Below, one piece after another: positions 23,559 to 31,628 of a DNA stretch of 64,000 nucleotides; the first letter of the stretch is position 1; the number at the start of each line of letters is the position of its first letter. Made by a program: the position numbers and the translations under genes. A model generated the notes under the pieces. It did not search any database, had not been told where the DNA came from, and saw only the letters and a list, made by a program, of their open reading frames with translations. Origin of the DNA: Gemmatimonadota bacterium. Lineage in GTDB: Bacteria > Gemmatimonadota > Gemmatimonadetes > Gemmatimonadales > Gemmatimonadaceae. The stretch covers positions 1 to 64,000 of the forward strand of contig JACPPC010000018.1 in the NCBI GenBank assembly GCA_016191225.1, written 5' to 3'.

Positions 23559-23564
23559 TAACAT
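23559..23564 (+). promoter_or_regulatory. -10 element of the DUF1684 gene (leaderless start)
   Basis: TAACAT is followed by seven bases and the ATG at 23572. An in-frame ATG at 23563 falls inside the hexamer, so the 23572 start is preferred. Confidence 0.45.
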
Positions 23565-23571
23565 GGTGCGC

Positions 23572-24561
23572 ATGAGCCGGGTGCCAGCCCCCGTCGCGCG
23601 ACGCCTGATGGCGGCGCTCGCCGCCGCCGTCGTCGCCACGATCGCGGCCTGCGGCGAGCGCACGCCCCCCCTGCCCCGGCTCGATGCCGCGGCGTACGCG
23701 AACGCGCGCACGGCCTGGCAGGCGCGGCGGCTCAAGGGAATCGCCGGCCCCGACGGGTGGATCACGCTCGCCGGGCTCTTCTGGCTCGACGGCGAGCGCT
23801 ACACGCTGGGAAGCGACCCCGCCAGCGACCTCGTCCTCCCGGCCGCCGTCGCGCGGCGATTCGGCACACTGACGATCGCCAATCGCGTGGTGCGCTTCAC
23901 GGCCGCGCCGGGGGCGGCGGTGATGCACGACAGCACGCGCGTGGACACGATCACGATGCTGTCCGACACCAACGGCCGGAAGCCGACGATCCTCACCAGC
24001 GGCCCGGTGCGGATGGAGCTGCTCGACCGCACGGGACGGCTCGCCCTCCGCGTGGGGGACTCCACGCACGCGCTCCGTCGGGCCTTCACGTCGATCGAGG
24101 TCTACCCGGTCGACTCCACCGTGCGCGTGATGGCGAAGCTTGTGCCGCACGCGACGCCGCGCGTCTTCCGCACGGTGAACGTGGTCGGGCTCCCCGAGGA
24201 CTACGAGGGAATGGGGATCCTGCACTTCACGCTGCGGGGGCGCCCATTCACCCTCGACGCGGCGCGCCAGCCGAACGACACGATGCTGTACCTGATCTTC
24301 CGCGACTCGTCGAGCGACGCGGAGAGCTACCCGGCCGGCCGGTTCCTGCGCGCCCCGCTTCCCGGCCCCGACGGCTGGACGGTGGTGGACTTCAACTTCG
24401 CGTACAACCCGCCCTGCGCCTTCACGAGCTTCTCCACCTGCCCGCTGCCGCCCCGGCAGAACGTGCTCGCGGTGCGGATCGCGGCGGGAGAGAAGACGTA
24501 CACCGGGCCGCACGACACCACCGAGCACCCCGCGCCACCGCTGCCGGCCGCGAGGCGCTGA
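23572..24561 (+). CDS. DUF1684 lipoprotein
   Basis: The 329-residue product has a signal sequence with lipobox ATIAAC (Cys near residue 27). The mature part carries the DUF1684 pattern: KGIAGPDGWITLAGLFWLDG near the start, LGSDPASDLVLP, and the conserved C-terminal segment DFNFAYNPPCAFTSFSTCPL, PPRQNVLAVRIAAGEK. The family is widespread and its function is not settled; the beta-rich FHA-like architecture with conserved Cys pair suggests a ligand or enzyme role at the cell envelope. It converges with the AKR-RidA gene with 14 bases between stops. Confidence 0.9.
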   Translation: MSRVPAPVARRLMAALAAAVVATIAACGERTPPLPRLDAAAYANARTAWQARRLKGIAGPDGWITLAGLFWLDGERYTLGSDPASDLVLPAAVARRFGTLTIANRVVRFTAAPGAAVMHDSTRVDTITMLSDTNGRKPTILTSGPVRMELLDRTGRLALRVGDSTHALRRAFTSIEVYPVDSTVRVMAKLVPHATPRVFRTVNVVGLPEDYEGMGILHFTLRGRPFTLDAARQPNDTMLYLIFRDSSSDAESYPAGRFLRAPLPGPDGWTVVDFNFAYNPPCAFTSFSTCPLPPRQNVLAVRIAAGEKTYTGPHDTTEHPAPPLPAARR

Positions 24562-24575
24562 GGCGGCGCGCCGCG

Positions 24576-26039
24576 CTACCCGCGCACCACCGCCTCGGCC
24601 TCGATCTCCACCAGGTACTCCTCGCCCACGAGCGTGGCCTGCACCAGCGTGTTCGCCGGCTGGATCGTGGCGAACCGCTCGCCGTGCACGCGGGCCACCG
24701 CCTCCCAGTCCGCGATCCGCTGCACGAACACCCGCGTGCGCACCACGTCGGCCAGCCGGCCGCCCAGCGACTCGATCGCACCGGCGATCTTGTCGATCGC
24801 GAAGTGCGCCTGCGCTGCCGGGTCGGCGCCGCCCACCACGCGGCTGCCGTTCGTCGCCGTCGTGCCGCTCACCAGGATCCGGTCGCCGGTGCGCACCGCC
24901 CGGCAGTAGCCGGCCATCGACTCCCAGCTCGTGCCGCTGAAGGCCCGGCGCACCCCGTCGCCGGCGTCGCGCACCGGGAAGGGCGGCGGGACATCGGCGA
25001 GGTGGTGCGACAGGTCGCCGCTCGCCGTCAGGAACGGCGGCACGCGATACTCGTCGCCGCAGTCGCCGGGGATCGGCGCGAGGGCCGCCACAGCCGCTCC
25101 CAGCGCGTCGCGCGCCTCGTCGTCGAGCCGGAGCCCGAACACGGCCACATTCCCGGCGATGTGCTCGCTCAGGCCGAGCCGCGCCCCGACGATCACTCCC
25201 GCCACCGCCGGCTGGTCGAGCACGTAGCGCGTGGCGACGCTGGCCATCGACGTGCCGAGCCGCCGCGCAACCTGCCGCACCGCCTCGAGCAGCTGCTGGA
25301 ACGCCGCCCAGCCCCCCGCCGCGTCGACGAAGCGCTTGTACTTCATCTGCGACCAGGTCGCGAGCTGCCGCGGCTCGGGGGCGCCCACCCAGCGCTCGCC
25401 GATCAGCCCGCCGGCCAGCGTCCCGTACGCCAGCAGCTGCACCCCGAACTCGCCGCAGAGCGCCGCCATGCGCCCCTGCGCCCGGCGGTCGAGCAGCGAG
25501 CACGACACCTGGTTCGACACCAAAGGGATGCCGCTCGCGAGCGCGACCCGCAGGTGTGCGGTGTCGAAGTTCGTCACGCCCAGTTCCCCAACCAGCCCCT
25601 CGGCGCGCAGGTCGGCGAGCTGCCCGAGCGCATCGAGCCACGACGCGTCGCTGAAGCGCCAGGCGTGGAACTGCATCAGGTCCACGCGCTCGGCGCGCAG
25701 CCGCGTGAGGGCGCGCGTGACCGCCCCCCGCGCGGCACCCGCCGTGACCGCCCCCGGCTCCGGCACCCACTTCGTGAGGAGCTGCACCGCGGGATCACCG
25801 GGGTCGCGCGACGCCCGGAATCGGCCGGCGATCTCCTCCGCCGAGCCGTAGTGGTCCGCCATGTCGAAGGTGGTAAGCCCGGCACCGGCGTATGGCGCCA
25901 TCGCGAGCGCGGCCGCGTCGAGGTCGAGCGTCCGGCCGTCGCGCTCCATGTCGGCGACCTGCCAGAGCCCGGTCACCACCCGGCTGATCCCGAGCCCCGG
26001 CCCGAGCGTCCTCCGCTCCACGGCTGGCATGGGCGTCAC
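24576..26039 (-). CDS. Aldo/keto reductase fused to a RidA/YjgF domain
   Basis: The 487-residue product starts with an aldo/keto reductase barrel (about 1-325): FDMADHYGSAEEIAG holds Asp and Tyr of the catalytic tetrad, VDLMQFHAW holds the His, and VIVGARLGLSEHIAGN is the NADPH-binding end. A RidA/YjgF-like domain (about 360-485) follows: GDRILVSGTTATNGSRVVGG, AHFAIDKIAGAIESLGG, VVRTRVFVQRIADWEAV and NTLVQATLVGEEYLVEIEAEAV. The Arg that binds substrate carboxylate in RidA is present in VVRTRVFV. Such a pairing suggests that one domain makes or removes a reactive imine or keto compound. The GTG start overlaps the APC-permease stop by four bases (GTGA); an ATG lies three codons inside. Confidence 0.87.
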   Translation of the reverse strand: MTPMPAVERRTLGPGLGISRVVTGLWQVADMERDGRTLDLDAAALAMAPYAGAGLTTFDMADHYGSAEEIAGRFRASRDPGDPAVQLLTKWVPEPGAVTAGAARGAVTRALTRLRAERVDLMQFHAWRFSDASWLDALGQLADLRAEGLVGELGVTNFDTAHLRVALASGIPLVSNQVSCSLLDRRAQGRMAALCGEFGVQLLAYGTLAGGLIGERWVGAPEPRQLATWSQMKYKRFVDAAGGWAAFQQLLEAVRQVARRLGTSMASVATRYVLDQPAVAGVIVGARLGLSEHIAGNVAVFGLRLDDEARDALGAAVAALAPIPGDCGDEYRVPPFLTASGDLSHHLADVPPPFPVRDAGDGVRRAFSGTSWESMAGYCRAVRTGDRILVSGTTATNGSRVVGGADPAAQAHFAIDKIAGAIESLGGRLADVVRTRVFVQRIADWEAVARVHGERFATIQPANTLVQATLVGEEYLVEIEAEAVVRG

Positions 26040-27574
26040 TCCGGCGGCAGGGCCGCGAACCGCGCGGCGAGGTCCACCCCCGCGCGCTCGAGCAGGCGAC
26101 GCTCGCGCCAGTAGATGAGCGACGCAACCACCATCACCGCGATCCAGACCGGCGTCGAGCGGTAGTACCAGGCCCGCACCGGCGCCGCCACGTCGCGCCA
26201 GACGGTCGAGGCGAGCAACCCCCCCAGCGTCACCACCCCCGCGACGCCGATCGGCACCTGCCACGCGCGGGACCTTATGATCGTCACCAGCCGCGCCAGT
26301 TCCGGGTTGCGCCGCGGGAGCGCCAGCACCGCGAGCGACATCAGCACGAAGCTCACCAGCATGCTCGTCACGAGGATGTCCACTCCCACGAAGAAGTCGC
26401 CGGCAAGGTGGCAGCCGGCGATGCTGGCCGTCGCCATCAGCCCGCTCGTGAGCACCGCCATGTGCGGCGTGTGCCAGCGCGAGTGCACCCGGGCGAGCGA
26501 TGCCGGCATGATTCCGTCGGCGGCCCACGCGAACATCAGCCGCGAGACACCGAGCAGCATCCCCGGCAGGTCCTTGACCAGCGCCAGCGCGGCGAAGGCC
26601 ACGATCACCACCGTCCACCCGGGCGAGAGCAGGTAGCCGAGCAGCCCCGGCGCGGTCAGGTCGTGCCGCTGCGCCTCGGCCGCGACGAAGGACCACGGTA
26701 CCGCATGATAGACCGCGGCCGTGAACAGCAGGTAGAACGCGCCCACGGCCCCCACGGCGATTCCCGTCGCGAGCGGAACCGTGCGCGTCGCGTTTCGCGC
26801 CTCGCCCCCCGCCTGCACGATCGAGTCGAAGCCGATGTAGCTCGCGAAGAGCAGCGCCGACGCGGTCAGGAGCGGCCCCCAGCCGAAGGTCGCCGCCGCC
26901 GCGGGCACCTCGCGCCCCTCGCGCGCCAGCAACGCCGCCGCGAACTCGGCCTGGCTGTGCCCGAAGCCGGCCACGATCACCACGGCGCCACCGGCGAAGG
27001 TCAGCACCATCAGCGGCACCAGGGTGCGCGCCACCAGCGCCACCCCGCGCACGTTCACCAGCACCGCCGCCCAGCAACAGGCCAGGGCGACCGAGAGGCG
27101 CACCGGCCCGGCGTCGAGCGCACTGGCCACACCCGCCCACCCCAGCGGCACCGCCACGTCGCGCAGGAAGGGGGGGATGGCGTACGACACCACCCCGATC
27201 GCGACCGACAGGCCGAACCACTGCGAGAAGCTCGCCACGAACCCGAGGTAGGGGCTCAGCGCGCGGCTGGCGTACACGTAACTCCCGCCGGCGCGCGGCA
27301 TCGCACTCGCCAGCATCGCGTACGCGAGGGCGGCCAGCACCACCGGAACGCTCGCGAGCACATACGCCGGCAGCACGTACGGCCCGATGCCGGGCACGGT
27401 CCGCTGGAGCATGAACGGGATGATGTTGATCGCCACGCCGACCATCGAGCAGACGCCGGTGGCGACGAGTCCCGGCAGGCCGAGTTCGCGGGCGAGCCCC
27501 GTGGGCGCGCGACCCGCGCCGCCGGCGGGCGGCGGCCCGAGCGGACGCTCCGGCAGGGGCAGGGGTGTCGGCAT
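26036..27574 (-). CDS. APC-superfamily amino-acid/amine permease
   Basis: This 512-residue permease has about twelve membrane segments. TM1 carries the unwound glycine-rich motif GLVATGVCSMVGVAINIIPF of APC transporters, followed by LAYAMLASAMPRAGGSYVYASRALSPYLGF, the family hallmark. FASYIGFDSIVQAGGEARNATRTVP is the conserved TM6-7 region with the E of the cationic or neutral amino-acid subfamily. The substrate is not evident. Its stop overlaps the start of the AKR-RidA gene, so a metabolite imported here may be handled by that enzyme. The ATG has CATCTT seven bases upstream (leaderless). Confidence 0.88.
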   Translation of the reverse strand: MPTPLPLPERPLGPPPAGGAGRAPTGLARELGLPGLVATGVCSMVGVAINIIPFMLQRTVPGIGPYVLPAYVLASVPVVLAALAYAMLASAMPRAGGSYVYASRALSPYLGFVASFSQWFGLSVAIGVVSYAIPPFLRDVAVPLGWAGVASALDAGPVRLSVALACCWAAVLVNVRGVALVARTLVPLMVLTFAGGAVVIVAGFGHSQAEFAAALLAREGREVPAAAATFGWGPLLTASALLFASYIGFDSIVQAGGEARNATRTVPLATGIAVGAVGAFYLLFTAAVYHAVPWSFVAAEAQRHDLTAPGLLGYLLSPGWTVVIVAFAALALVKDLPGMLLGVSRLMFAWAADGIMPASLARVHSRWHTPHMAVLTSGLMATASIAGCHLAGDFFVGVDILVTSMLVSFVLMSLAVLALPRRNPELARLVTIIRSRAWQVPIGVAGVVTLGGLLASTVWRDVAAPVRAWYYRSTPVWIAVMVVASLIYWRERRLLERAGVDLAARFAALPPE

Positions 27575-27581
27575 GCGAGGG

Positions 27582-27587
27582 AAGATG
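27582..27587 (-). promoter_or_regulatory. -10 element of the APC permease operon (leaderless start)
   Basis: CATCTT on the minus strand, followed by CCCTCGC and the ATG at 27574. It is the third CATCTT at this distance in the window. Confidence 0.5.
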
Positions 27588-27644
27588 CTGGCGCGCCGCG
27601 CGCGGCGGCACCAGTCCCCGGCTTCCCTGCCGCCGCCCGTTCGC

Positions 27645-27650
27645 TACCGT
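27645..27650 (+). promoter_or_regulatory. -10-like element of the rhomboid gene (leaderless start)
   Basis: TACCGT followed by six bases and the GTG at 27657. It fits TANNNT; the match is weak and no -35 is seen. Confidence 0.35.
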
Positions 27651-27656
27651 TCTACG

Positions 27657-28646
27657 GTGACCGCGCCCGGCCCTCCTCCGCACCTCCCCGACGCCCTCGT
27701 CGAGCGCGACCGGCACGAGCTCGAGCGCTCGGTCCTCCGCTCCAGCATCGTCACCTGGGTCGTGGTCACCCTGGGGGTGGCCACCTGGTGGTGGCGCAAG
27801 GACGGCCTCGACACGCGGTCGCTGAGCTTCCTCGTGCTCGGGCTCACCACCTTCCAGGTTGGCGCCAAGGCGTGGGAGCTCTACAAGCACGTGCGGCGCG
27901 GCCCCGTCGCGCCCGAGACGGCCGAGCATCCGCTGCCGGGCTCCGTGACGCCGCTGGGGACCCCGGTGGTGCGTGCCGCCGTGCTCGGCATGCCGCTCGA
28001 GACCTTCCTCCTGGTCGCCTGCATCGCGGTCGTGTTCGTGTTCGAGCTGCTGGTGCCAGAGCCGCAGCTGATGCTCGCCGCCCTCGACCCCGGCCGCGTG
28101 CGCGCGGGGGAGTGGTGGCGCGTGCTCACCTCCGCCTACGTGCACGCGGGACCGCTGCACCTGTGGATGAACCTCGCCGCCACGCGCGCGATCGCCCCGC
28201 TCGTGGAGCTGCTCGGGCCACCCTCGCGGCTCCCCCTCGTGTTCCTGGTGTCGGCACTCGCCGCCAGCGGGGCGAGCCTCGTGCTCTATCCGCACACGCC
28301 GAGCGTCGGCGCCTCCGGCGGGATCATGGGGGTAGTGGGCTACCTGCTCGTCCTGTCGTGGCGCCGCCCGCGCATCATGTCGCGGCGCCTCCAGAGCGCC
28401 CTCCTCGCTTCGCTCGGCCTCACCGCCTACATCGGCATCTTCGGCTTCCAGTTCATCAACAACGCCGCGCACGGCGGCGGCCTCGCCGGCGGCGCGCTGG
28501 TGGCCCTGCTCGACGTGCGCGCCGACGCCGTGGCCCGGCCGTCGGCGCACGCCCGCACCCTCTCCGCGCTCGGGCACCTCAGCCGCATCCTCCTCGTCGC
28601 CAGCGCCGCGATCGCGGTGATCGTGATGACGAGCCACCGGCCATAG
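27657..28646 (+). CDS. Rhomboid-family intramembrane serine protease
   Basis: The 329-residue protein has an N-terminal region with two membrane segments and a rhomboid core of about six. The catalytic Ser lies in SVGASGGIMG (GxSG type) and the catalytic His in NNAAHGGGLAGG, with the characteristic AxGWxxL-like loop represented by GEWWRVLTSAYVHAGPLHLWMN (HxxxxHxxxN). All active-site residues are present. The family cleaves transmembrane substrates. The GTG start has a TACCGT hexamer six bases upstream. It is divergent from the APC permease by 82 nt and 43 nt upstream of the cupin gene. Confidence 0.92.
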   Translation: MTAPGPPPHLPDALVERDRHELERSVLRSSIVTWVVVTLGVATWWWRKDGLDTRSLSFLVLGLTTFQVGAKAWELYKHVRRGPVAPETAEHPLPGSVTPLGTPVVRAAVLGMPLETFLLVACIAVVFVFELLVPEPQLMLAALDPGRVRAGEWWRVLTSAYVHAGPLHLWMNLAATRAIAPLVELLGPPSRLPLVFLVSALAASGASLVLYPHTPSVGASGGIMGVVGYLLVLSWRRPRIMSRRLQSALLASLGLTAYIGIFGFQFINNAAHGGGLAGGALVALLDVRADAVARPSAHARTLSALGHLSRILLVASAAIAVIVMTSHRP

Positions 28647-28689
28647 CGCCAGCACCGCTCCCCTCGACCCGCCGCATCCCGAGGCCCGC

Positions 28690-29070
28690 ATGCTCCCCGC
28701 CGATCCCCGACTGCCGGTGAACCTGCGCCGCGAAGCCGCCGCCCTCGCCAGCACCTGGTCGCCGCGCGTGGTGGCCGAGGTCAACGGCCAGTTCGTCAAG
28801 GTCGCCCGGGTGCGGGGCGAGTTCGTCTGGCATGCGCACGAGGGGGAGGACGAGCTCTTCCTCGTGCTCGACGGCCGGCTGCGGCTCCGGTTCGAGGATC
28901 GCACGGTGGAACTCGGCCCGGGCGATTGCGCCGTCGTCCCGCGCGGCGTGCGGCACAACCCGCAGTGCGACGGCGAGGTGCTGCTGGCCCTCTTCGAGCC
29001 CAAGGCGACCGCGCACACCGGCGACGTCGTGTCCGACCGCGCCCGCTCGATCGAGGAGCAGCTCCGCTGA
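28690..29070 (+). CDS. Single-domain cupin protein
   Basis: The 126-residue product has the cupin signature WHAHEGEDELFLVLDGRLRLR with the two His and the Glu of motif 1 and RGVRHNPQC with the His of motif 2, arranged as in metal-binding cupins. It resembles mannose-6-phosphate-isomerase-like small cupins. The function is not decided by sequence. Its stop overlaps the next start (TGATG), and the alcohol dehydrogenase and RraA-like genes follow, which suggests an operon handling small organic acids or alcohols. Confidence 0.85.
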   Translation: MLPADPRLPVNLRREAAALASTWSPRVVAEVNGQFVKVARVRGEFVWHAHEGEDELFLVLDGRLRLRFEDRTVELGPGDCAVVPRGVRHNPQCDGEVLLALFEPKATAHTGDVVSDRARSIEEQLR

Positions 29071-30104
29071 TGGCCCCCACCATGCGTGCCGTGCGCCTCG
29101 TGGCCCCGGGGCGGCCCCTCGAGGCGGCCACCGTTCCGGTGCCGGAGGTCGGGCCGGGCGACGTGCTGGTGCGCGTACGTGCCGCAGGGATCTGCCACTC
29201 CGACGCGCACTACCGCTCGGGACGGGCGCCATCGAACCCGCTCCCGCTGACCCTCGGGCACGAGGTCGCCGGCACGATCGAGCGCGCCGGTCCCGGCGTC
29301 ACCACCCATCGCGCCGGCGACCGCGTGGTGCTCCACTACAACGTCACCTGCGGGCACTGCGCTCGCTGCGCCGCCGGAACCGAGCAGTTCTGCGCCGAGT
29401 GCCGCATGCTCGGCCACCACCGCGACGGCGGCTACGCCGAGTTCATCGCCGTGCCGGCGGCGAACGCGATCCCGCTCCCCGCGTCGATCGGCTTCGCCCC
29501 CTGCGCGACGCTCATGTGCGCCTCCGCCACCAGCTACCACGCCCTCCGCAAGGGACGGCTCGCCGCGGGCGAGACGGTCGCGGTGTTCGGCGCCGGCGGC
29601 CTGGGTCAGTCGGCGGTGCAGATTGCCCGCGCCTTCGGCGCCCGCACGGTGCTCGCCGTCGACATCAACCCGGCGCGCCTGGCCCTCGCCGAGCGGCACG
29701 GCGCGATCGCGATCGACGCCCGCGCCGGCGATCCCGTGGCCGCGATCCGCTCGCGCACCGGCGGCGTCGACGTCGCCCTCGAGGTGATCGGCCTCGCGGC
29801 CACGATGCGGCAGGCGGTGCAATCCCTCGGCCCGTTCGGCCGGGCGGTGCTCGTGGGCCTCGCCGACCAGCCGATGCTGCTCGACACCTACGGCGAGCTG
29901 CTCGGCAAGGAAGCCGAAGTGATCGGCTGCAACGATCACCTGCTGTCGGAACTCGCGCCGCTCCTCGCCCTCGCCGCCGGCGGCGCGCTCGACGTCTCGC
30001 AGGTCGTCACGCGCACGGTCCCGCTCGAGGCCGGGGCCATCAACGCCGCCCTCGACGGGCTCGATGGCTTCCAGGATGGCGTGCGGACCGTGATCGAGCC
30101 GTAG
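29070..30104 (+). CDS. Zinc-dependent alcohol dehydrogenase (MDR family)
   Basis: This 344-residue enzyme has the MDR plan. Catalytic zinc ligands lie in AAGICHSDAHYRSG (Cys), LGHEVAGTIERAG (His-Glu), and a structural zinc site of four cysteines (CGHCARCAAGTEQFCAEC). The Rossmann domain is VFGAGGLGQSAVQIARAFGA, with ALAVDINPARLALAE placing an acidic residue for NAD preference. It should oxidise an alcohol or reduce an aldehyde in the cytoplasm. The ATG overlaps the preceding cupin stop. A second ATG four codons in is possible. The RraA-like gene follows three bases after the stop. Confidence 0.9.
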   Translation: MAPTMRAVRLVAPGRPLEAATVPVPEVGPGDVLVRVRAAGICHSDAHYRSGRAPSNPLPLTLGHEVAGTIERAGPGVTTHRAGDRVVLHYNVTCGHCARCAAGTEQFCAECRMLGHHRDGGYAEFIAVPAANAIPLPASIGFAPCATLMCASATSYHALRKGRLAAGETVAVFGAGGLGQSAVQIARAFGARTVLAVDINPARLALAERHGAIAIDARAGDPVAAIRSRTGGVDVALEVIGLAATMRQAVQSLGPFGRAVLVGLADQPMLLDTYGELLGKEAEVIGCNDHLLSELAPLLALAAGGALDVSQVVTRTVPLEAGAINAALDGLDGFQDGVRTVIEP

Positions 30105-30107
30105 CCC

Positions 30108-30599
30108 ATGGAGGGCGCCATGTTCGTGACCGCCGACCTCTACGACGCGCACCACACGTCGGTGCAGGTCCTCAACGCGCAGTTCCGCTCGTTCGGCCGC
30201 GTGCGCGCCTTCGCCGGCCCCGCGTCCACGCTGCACGCCAGCGAGAACCACCACCCCGTGCAGAAGGCGCTCGAGACGCCGGGCGAGGGACGGGTGCTCG
30301 TGGTCGATGGGGAGGGCCTCCTCGCCGTGGGGCTGATGGGCGACAGGCTCGCCACCCTCGCCCTCAAGAACGGCTGGGCCGGCGCCGTGCTCCTCGGCGC
30401 CGTGCGCGACAGCGCCGGGCTCAATGCGCTCGACTTCGGCGTCAAGGCGCTCGGCACCACGGCGCGACGGGCGTGGGTCGCCATCGAGGGCCGGCGCGAC
30501 GTGGTCCTGACGATCGCCGGCGCGACGATCCACCCGCGCGACTGGGTGTACGCGGACGAGGACGCGGTGATCGTGAGCCCGTCGCGCCTGCACCCGTAG
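30108..30599 (+). CDS. rraA: RraA-like protein / aldolase
   Basis: This 163-residue protein aligns by eye with E. coli RraA: TADLYDAHHTSVQVLNAQFRSFG, the VLVVDGEGLLAVGLMGDRLATLA segment and KNGWAGAVLLGAVRD, ending in HPRDWVYADEDAVIVS. The G-x-R-D site of the related 4-hydroxy-4-methyl-2-oxoglutarate aldolase is nearly conserved (VRDS at the end of the loop), so an aldolase role is as likely as RNase E regulation. It is the last gene of the cupin-ADH-rraA run. An ATG at codon 5 (30120) may be the true start. A 7-bp hairpin follows at 30622. Confidence 0.85.
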   Translation: MEGAMFVTADLYDAHHTSVQVLNAQFRSFGRVRAFAGPASTLHASENHHPVQKALETPGEGRVLVVDGEGLLAVGLMGDRLATLALKNGWAGAVLLGAVRDSAGLNALDFGVKALGTTARRAWVAIEGRRDVVLTIAGATIHPRDWVYADEDAVIVSPSRLHP

Positions 30600-30621
30600 G
30601 CGCCGCACCGGTCGCCAAAGC

Positions 30622-30642
30622 GGGCGGAAATCCGGTCCGCCC
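30622..30642 (+). terminator. GC hairpin after rraA
   Basis: Stem GGGCGGA/TCCGCCC (7 bp) with a 7-nt loop begins 22 bases after the stop. No U-tract. It could end the cupin-ADH-rraA operon. Confidence 0.45.
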
Positions 30643-30676
30643 CACGTCCATTTCGGGCGTCACGATGGCATATTTC

Positions 30677-30699
30677 GGGTCCGGGCTTCGTCCGGACCC
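30677..30699 (+). promoter_or_regulatory. 5'-leader hairpin before the DUF1801 gene
   Basis: Stem GGGTCCGG/CCGGACCC (8 bp) with a 7-nt loop ends 16 bases before the ATG at 30716. A CATATT -10-like element at 30669-30674 would place the transcription start within the left arm of the stem, so a full stem in the mRNA depends on that start. It may regulate translation, or mark a promoter. Confidence 0.35.
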
Positions 30700-30715
30700 A
30701 CGCCATCGCCCCACT

Positions 30716-31264
30716 ATGCCGCCGACTCGACCCGCTCCCGCGGAACTGATCCAATTCCTCGGCGCGTACGACGCCAACATCCAGCGCCTCGCGCTCGCCG
30801 CCCGCGCCGCGGTCATTCGCGAGGCGCCCGATGCAGCCGAGTTCATCTACGACGCATCGAATGCCGTCGCAGTCGGCTTCTCCCTCTCGCCGCGACCCAG
30901 CGACCACTTCATCCACGTGGCCACGTACCCGGGCTGGGTGAACCTGGGCTTCAACTTCGGTGCCCTCCTCCCCGACCCGCTCAAGCGGCTCCAGGGCGAC
31001 GGCAGCCGGGTGCGGCACATCCGGCTCATGGGCGCGATCGACCTCCGCGACCCATACCTGGTGGGCCTGATGCAGCAGGCGATCGACCGCGCCCGCCGCG
31101 GCGACGTCCCCACCGCGGCCGAGGTTTCGGTCCGTCCCGTGAGCGGCACCAAGCGCCGCCCCGCCGGCGCCAAGGCCACCGCCAAGCCGGCCGCGAAGCA
31201 GGCGGCCGCGAAGCGCCCCGCCGCCAAGCACGCCGCCCCGCCGGCCCGCCGCAAGTCCCGCTAG
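30716..31264 (+). CDS. DUF1801 protein with Lys/Ala-rich histone-H1-like tail
   Basis: The 182-residue product has a DUF1801-like globular domain (about 1-125; residues such as EFIYDASNAVAVGFSLSP, HFIHVATYPGWVNLGFNFG) and a basic tail (about 130-182) with repeats of KPAAK, KQAAAK and KRPAAK. Such tails resemble those of histone H1-like nucleoid proteins. I know no proven role for this combination. The Gly-Phe-rich domain resembles the YdhG family of iron-chaperone-like folds (DUF1801). Codon use in the tail matches the rest, so it is a native part. A hairpin spans the stop region at 31262. Confidence 0.82.
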   Translation: MPPTRPAPAELIQFLGAYDANIQRLALAARAAVIREAPDAAEFIYDASNAVAVGFSLSPRPSDHFIHVATYPGWVNLGFNFGALLPDPLKRLQGDGSRVRHIRLMGAIDLRDPYLVGLMQQAIDRARRGDVPTAAEVSVRPVSGTKRRPAGAKATAKPAAKQAAAKRPAAKHAAPPARRKSR

Positions 31265-31301
31265 CCGCGGGGCCGCCGCGCGCCCACCGCGCCCCGGGCT
31301 A
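31262..31301. terminator. Hairpin between convergent genes
   Basis: TAGCCGCGGGGC and GCCCCGGGCTA pair with one bulged base and a 17-nt loop. It covers the stop of the DUF1801 gene and reaches the stop of csoR. No U-tract. It could act in both directions. Confidence 0.45.
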
Positions 31302-31628
31302 CCGGGTGCGCGTGTAGATCAGGTGCAGCAGCTCGTCGTACATCGCATCCGCCTCCGCCGGCGTGCCGCGAATCGCCTGCGTGGCGCAGTGCCGCAGGTG
31401 GTGCCGCATCAACTCCTTGCCGACCCCGCGCAGCGCCTCGTGCACGCTCGCGATCTGGGTCAGGATGTCGGCGCAGTAGCGATCCTCGGCCACCATCTTC
31501 CTGACGCCGCGCACCTGCCCCTCGATGCGCGCGAGACGCGCGAGGTTGCGGCGCTTCTCCTCGTCCAACACGACCAGCGTGCGGCGCTCGCGCTTCGGCT
31601 TGAGGGTGGCCCCCGGCTTCGGTTCCAT
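31299..31628 (-). CDS. csoR: CsoR-family copper-sensing repressor
   Basis: The 109-residue protein is all-helical and of the DUF156 family. The Cu(I) ligands are in the CsoR pattern: Cys in RYCADILTQIASV, His and Cys in HHLRHCATQA, which together form the C-H-C site that marks copper sensors rather than the nickel (RcnR) or formaldehyde (FrmR) groups. A 26-residue basic N-terminal extension precedes RLARIEGQVRGVRKM. The ATG overlaps the copper ATPase stop (TGATG), so the repressor is translated from the same message that it should control. The likely operator lies in the promoter at 34001-34029. Confidence 0.92.
   Translation of the reverse strand: MEPKPGATLKPKRERRTLVVLDEEKRRNLARLARIEGQVRGVRKMVAEDRYCADILTQIASVHEALRGVGKELMRHHLRHCATQAIRGTPAEADAMYDELLHLIYTRTR

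Noticed and set aside
24576-30608. A 2010-codon open frame on the minus strand
   Set aside because: Only the part below 26039 is coding (AKR-RidA). Above that the frame runs antisense to well-supported genes; the high GC content removes stops.
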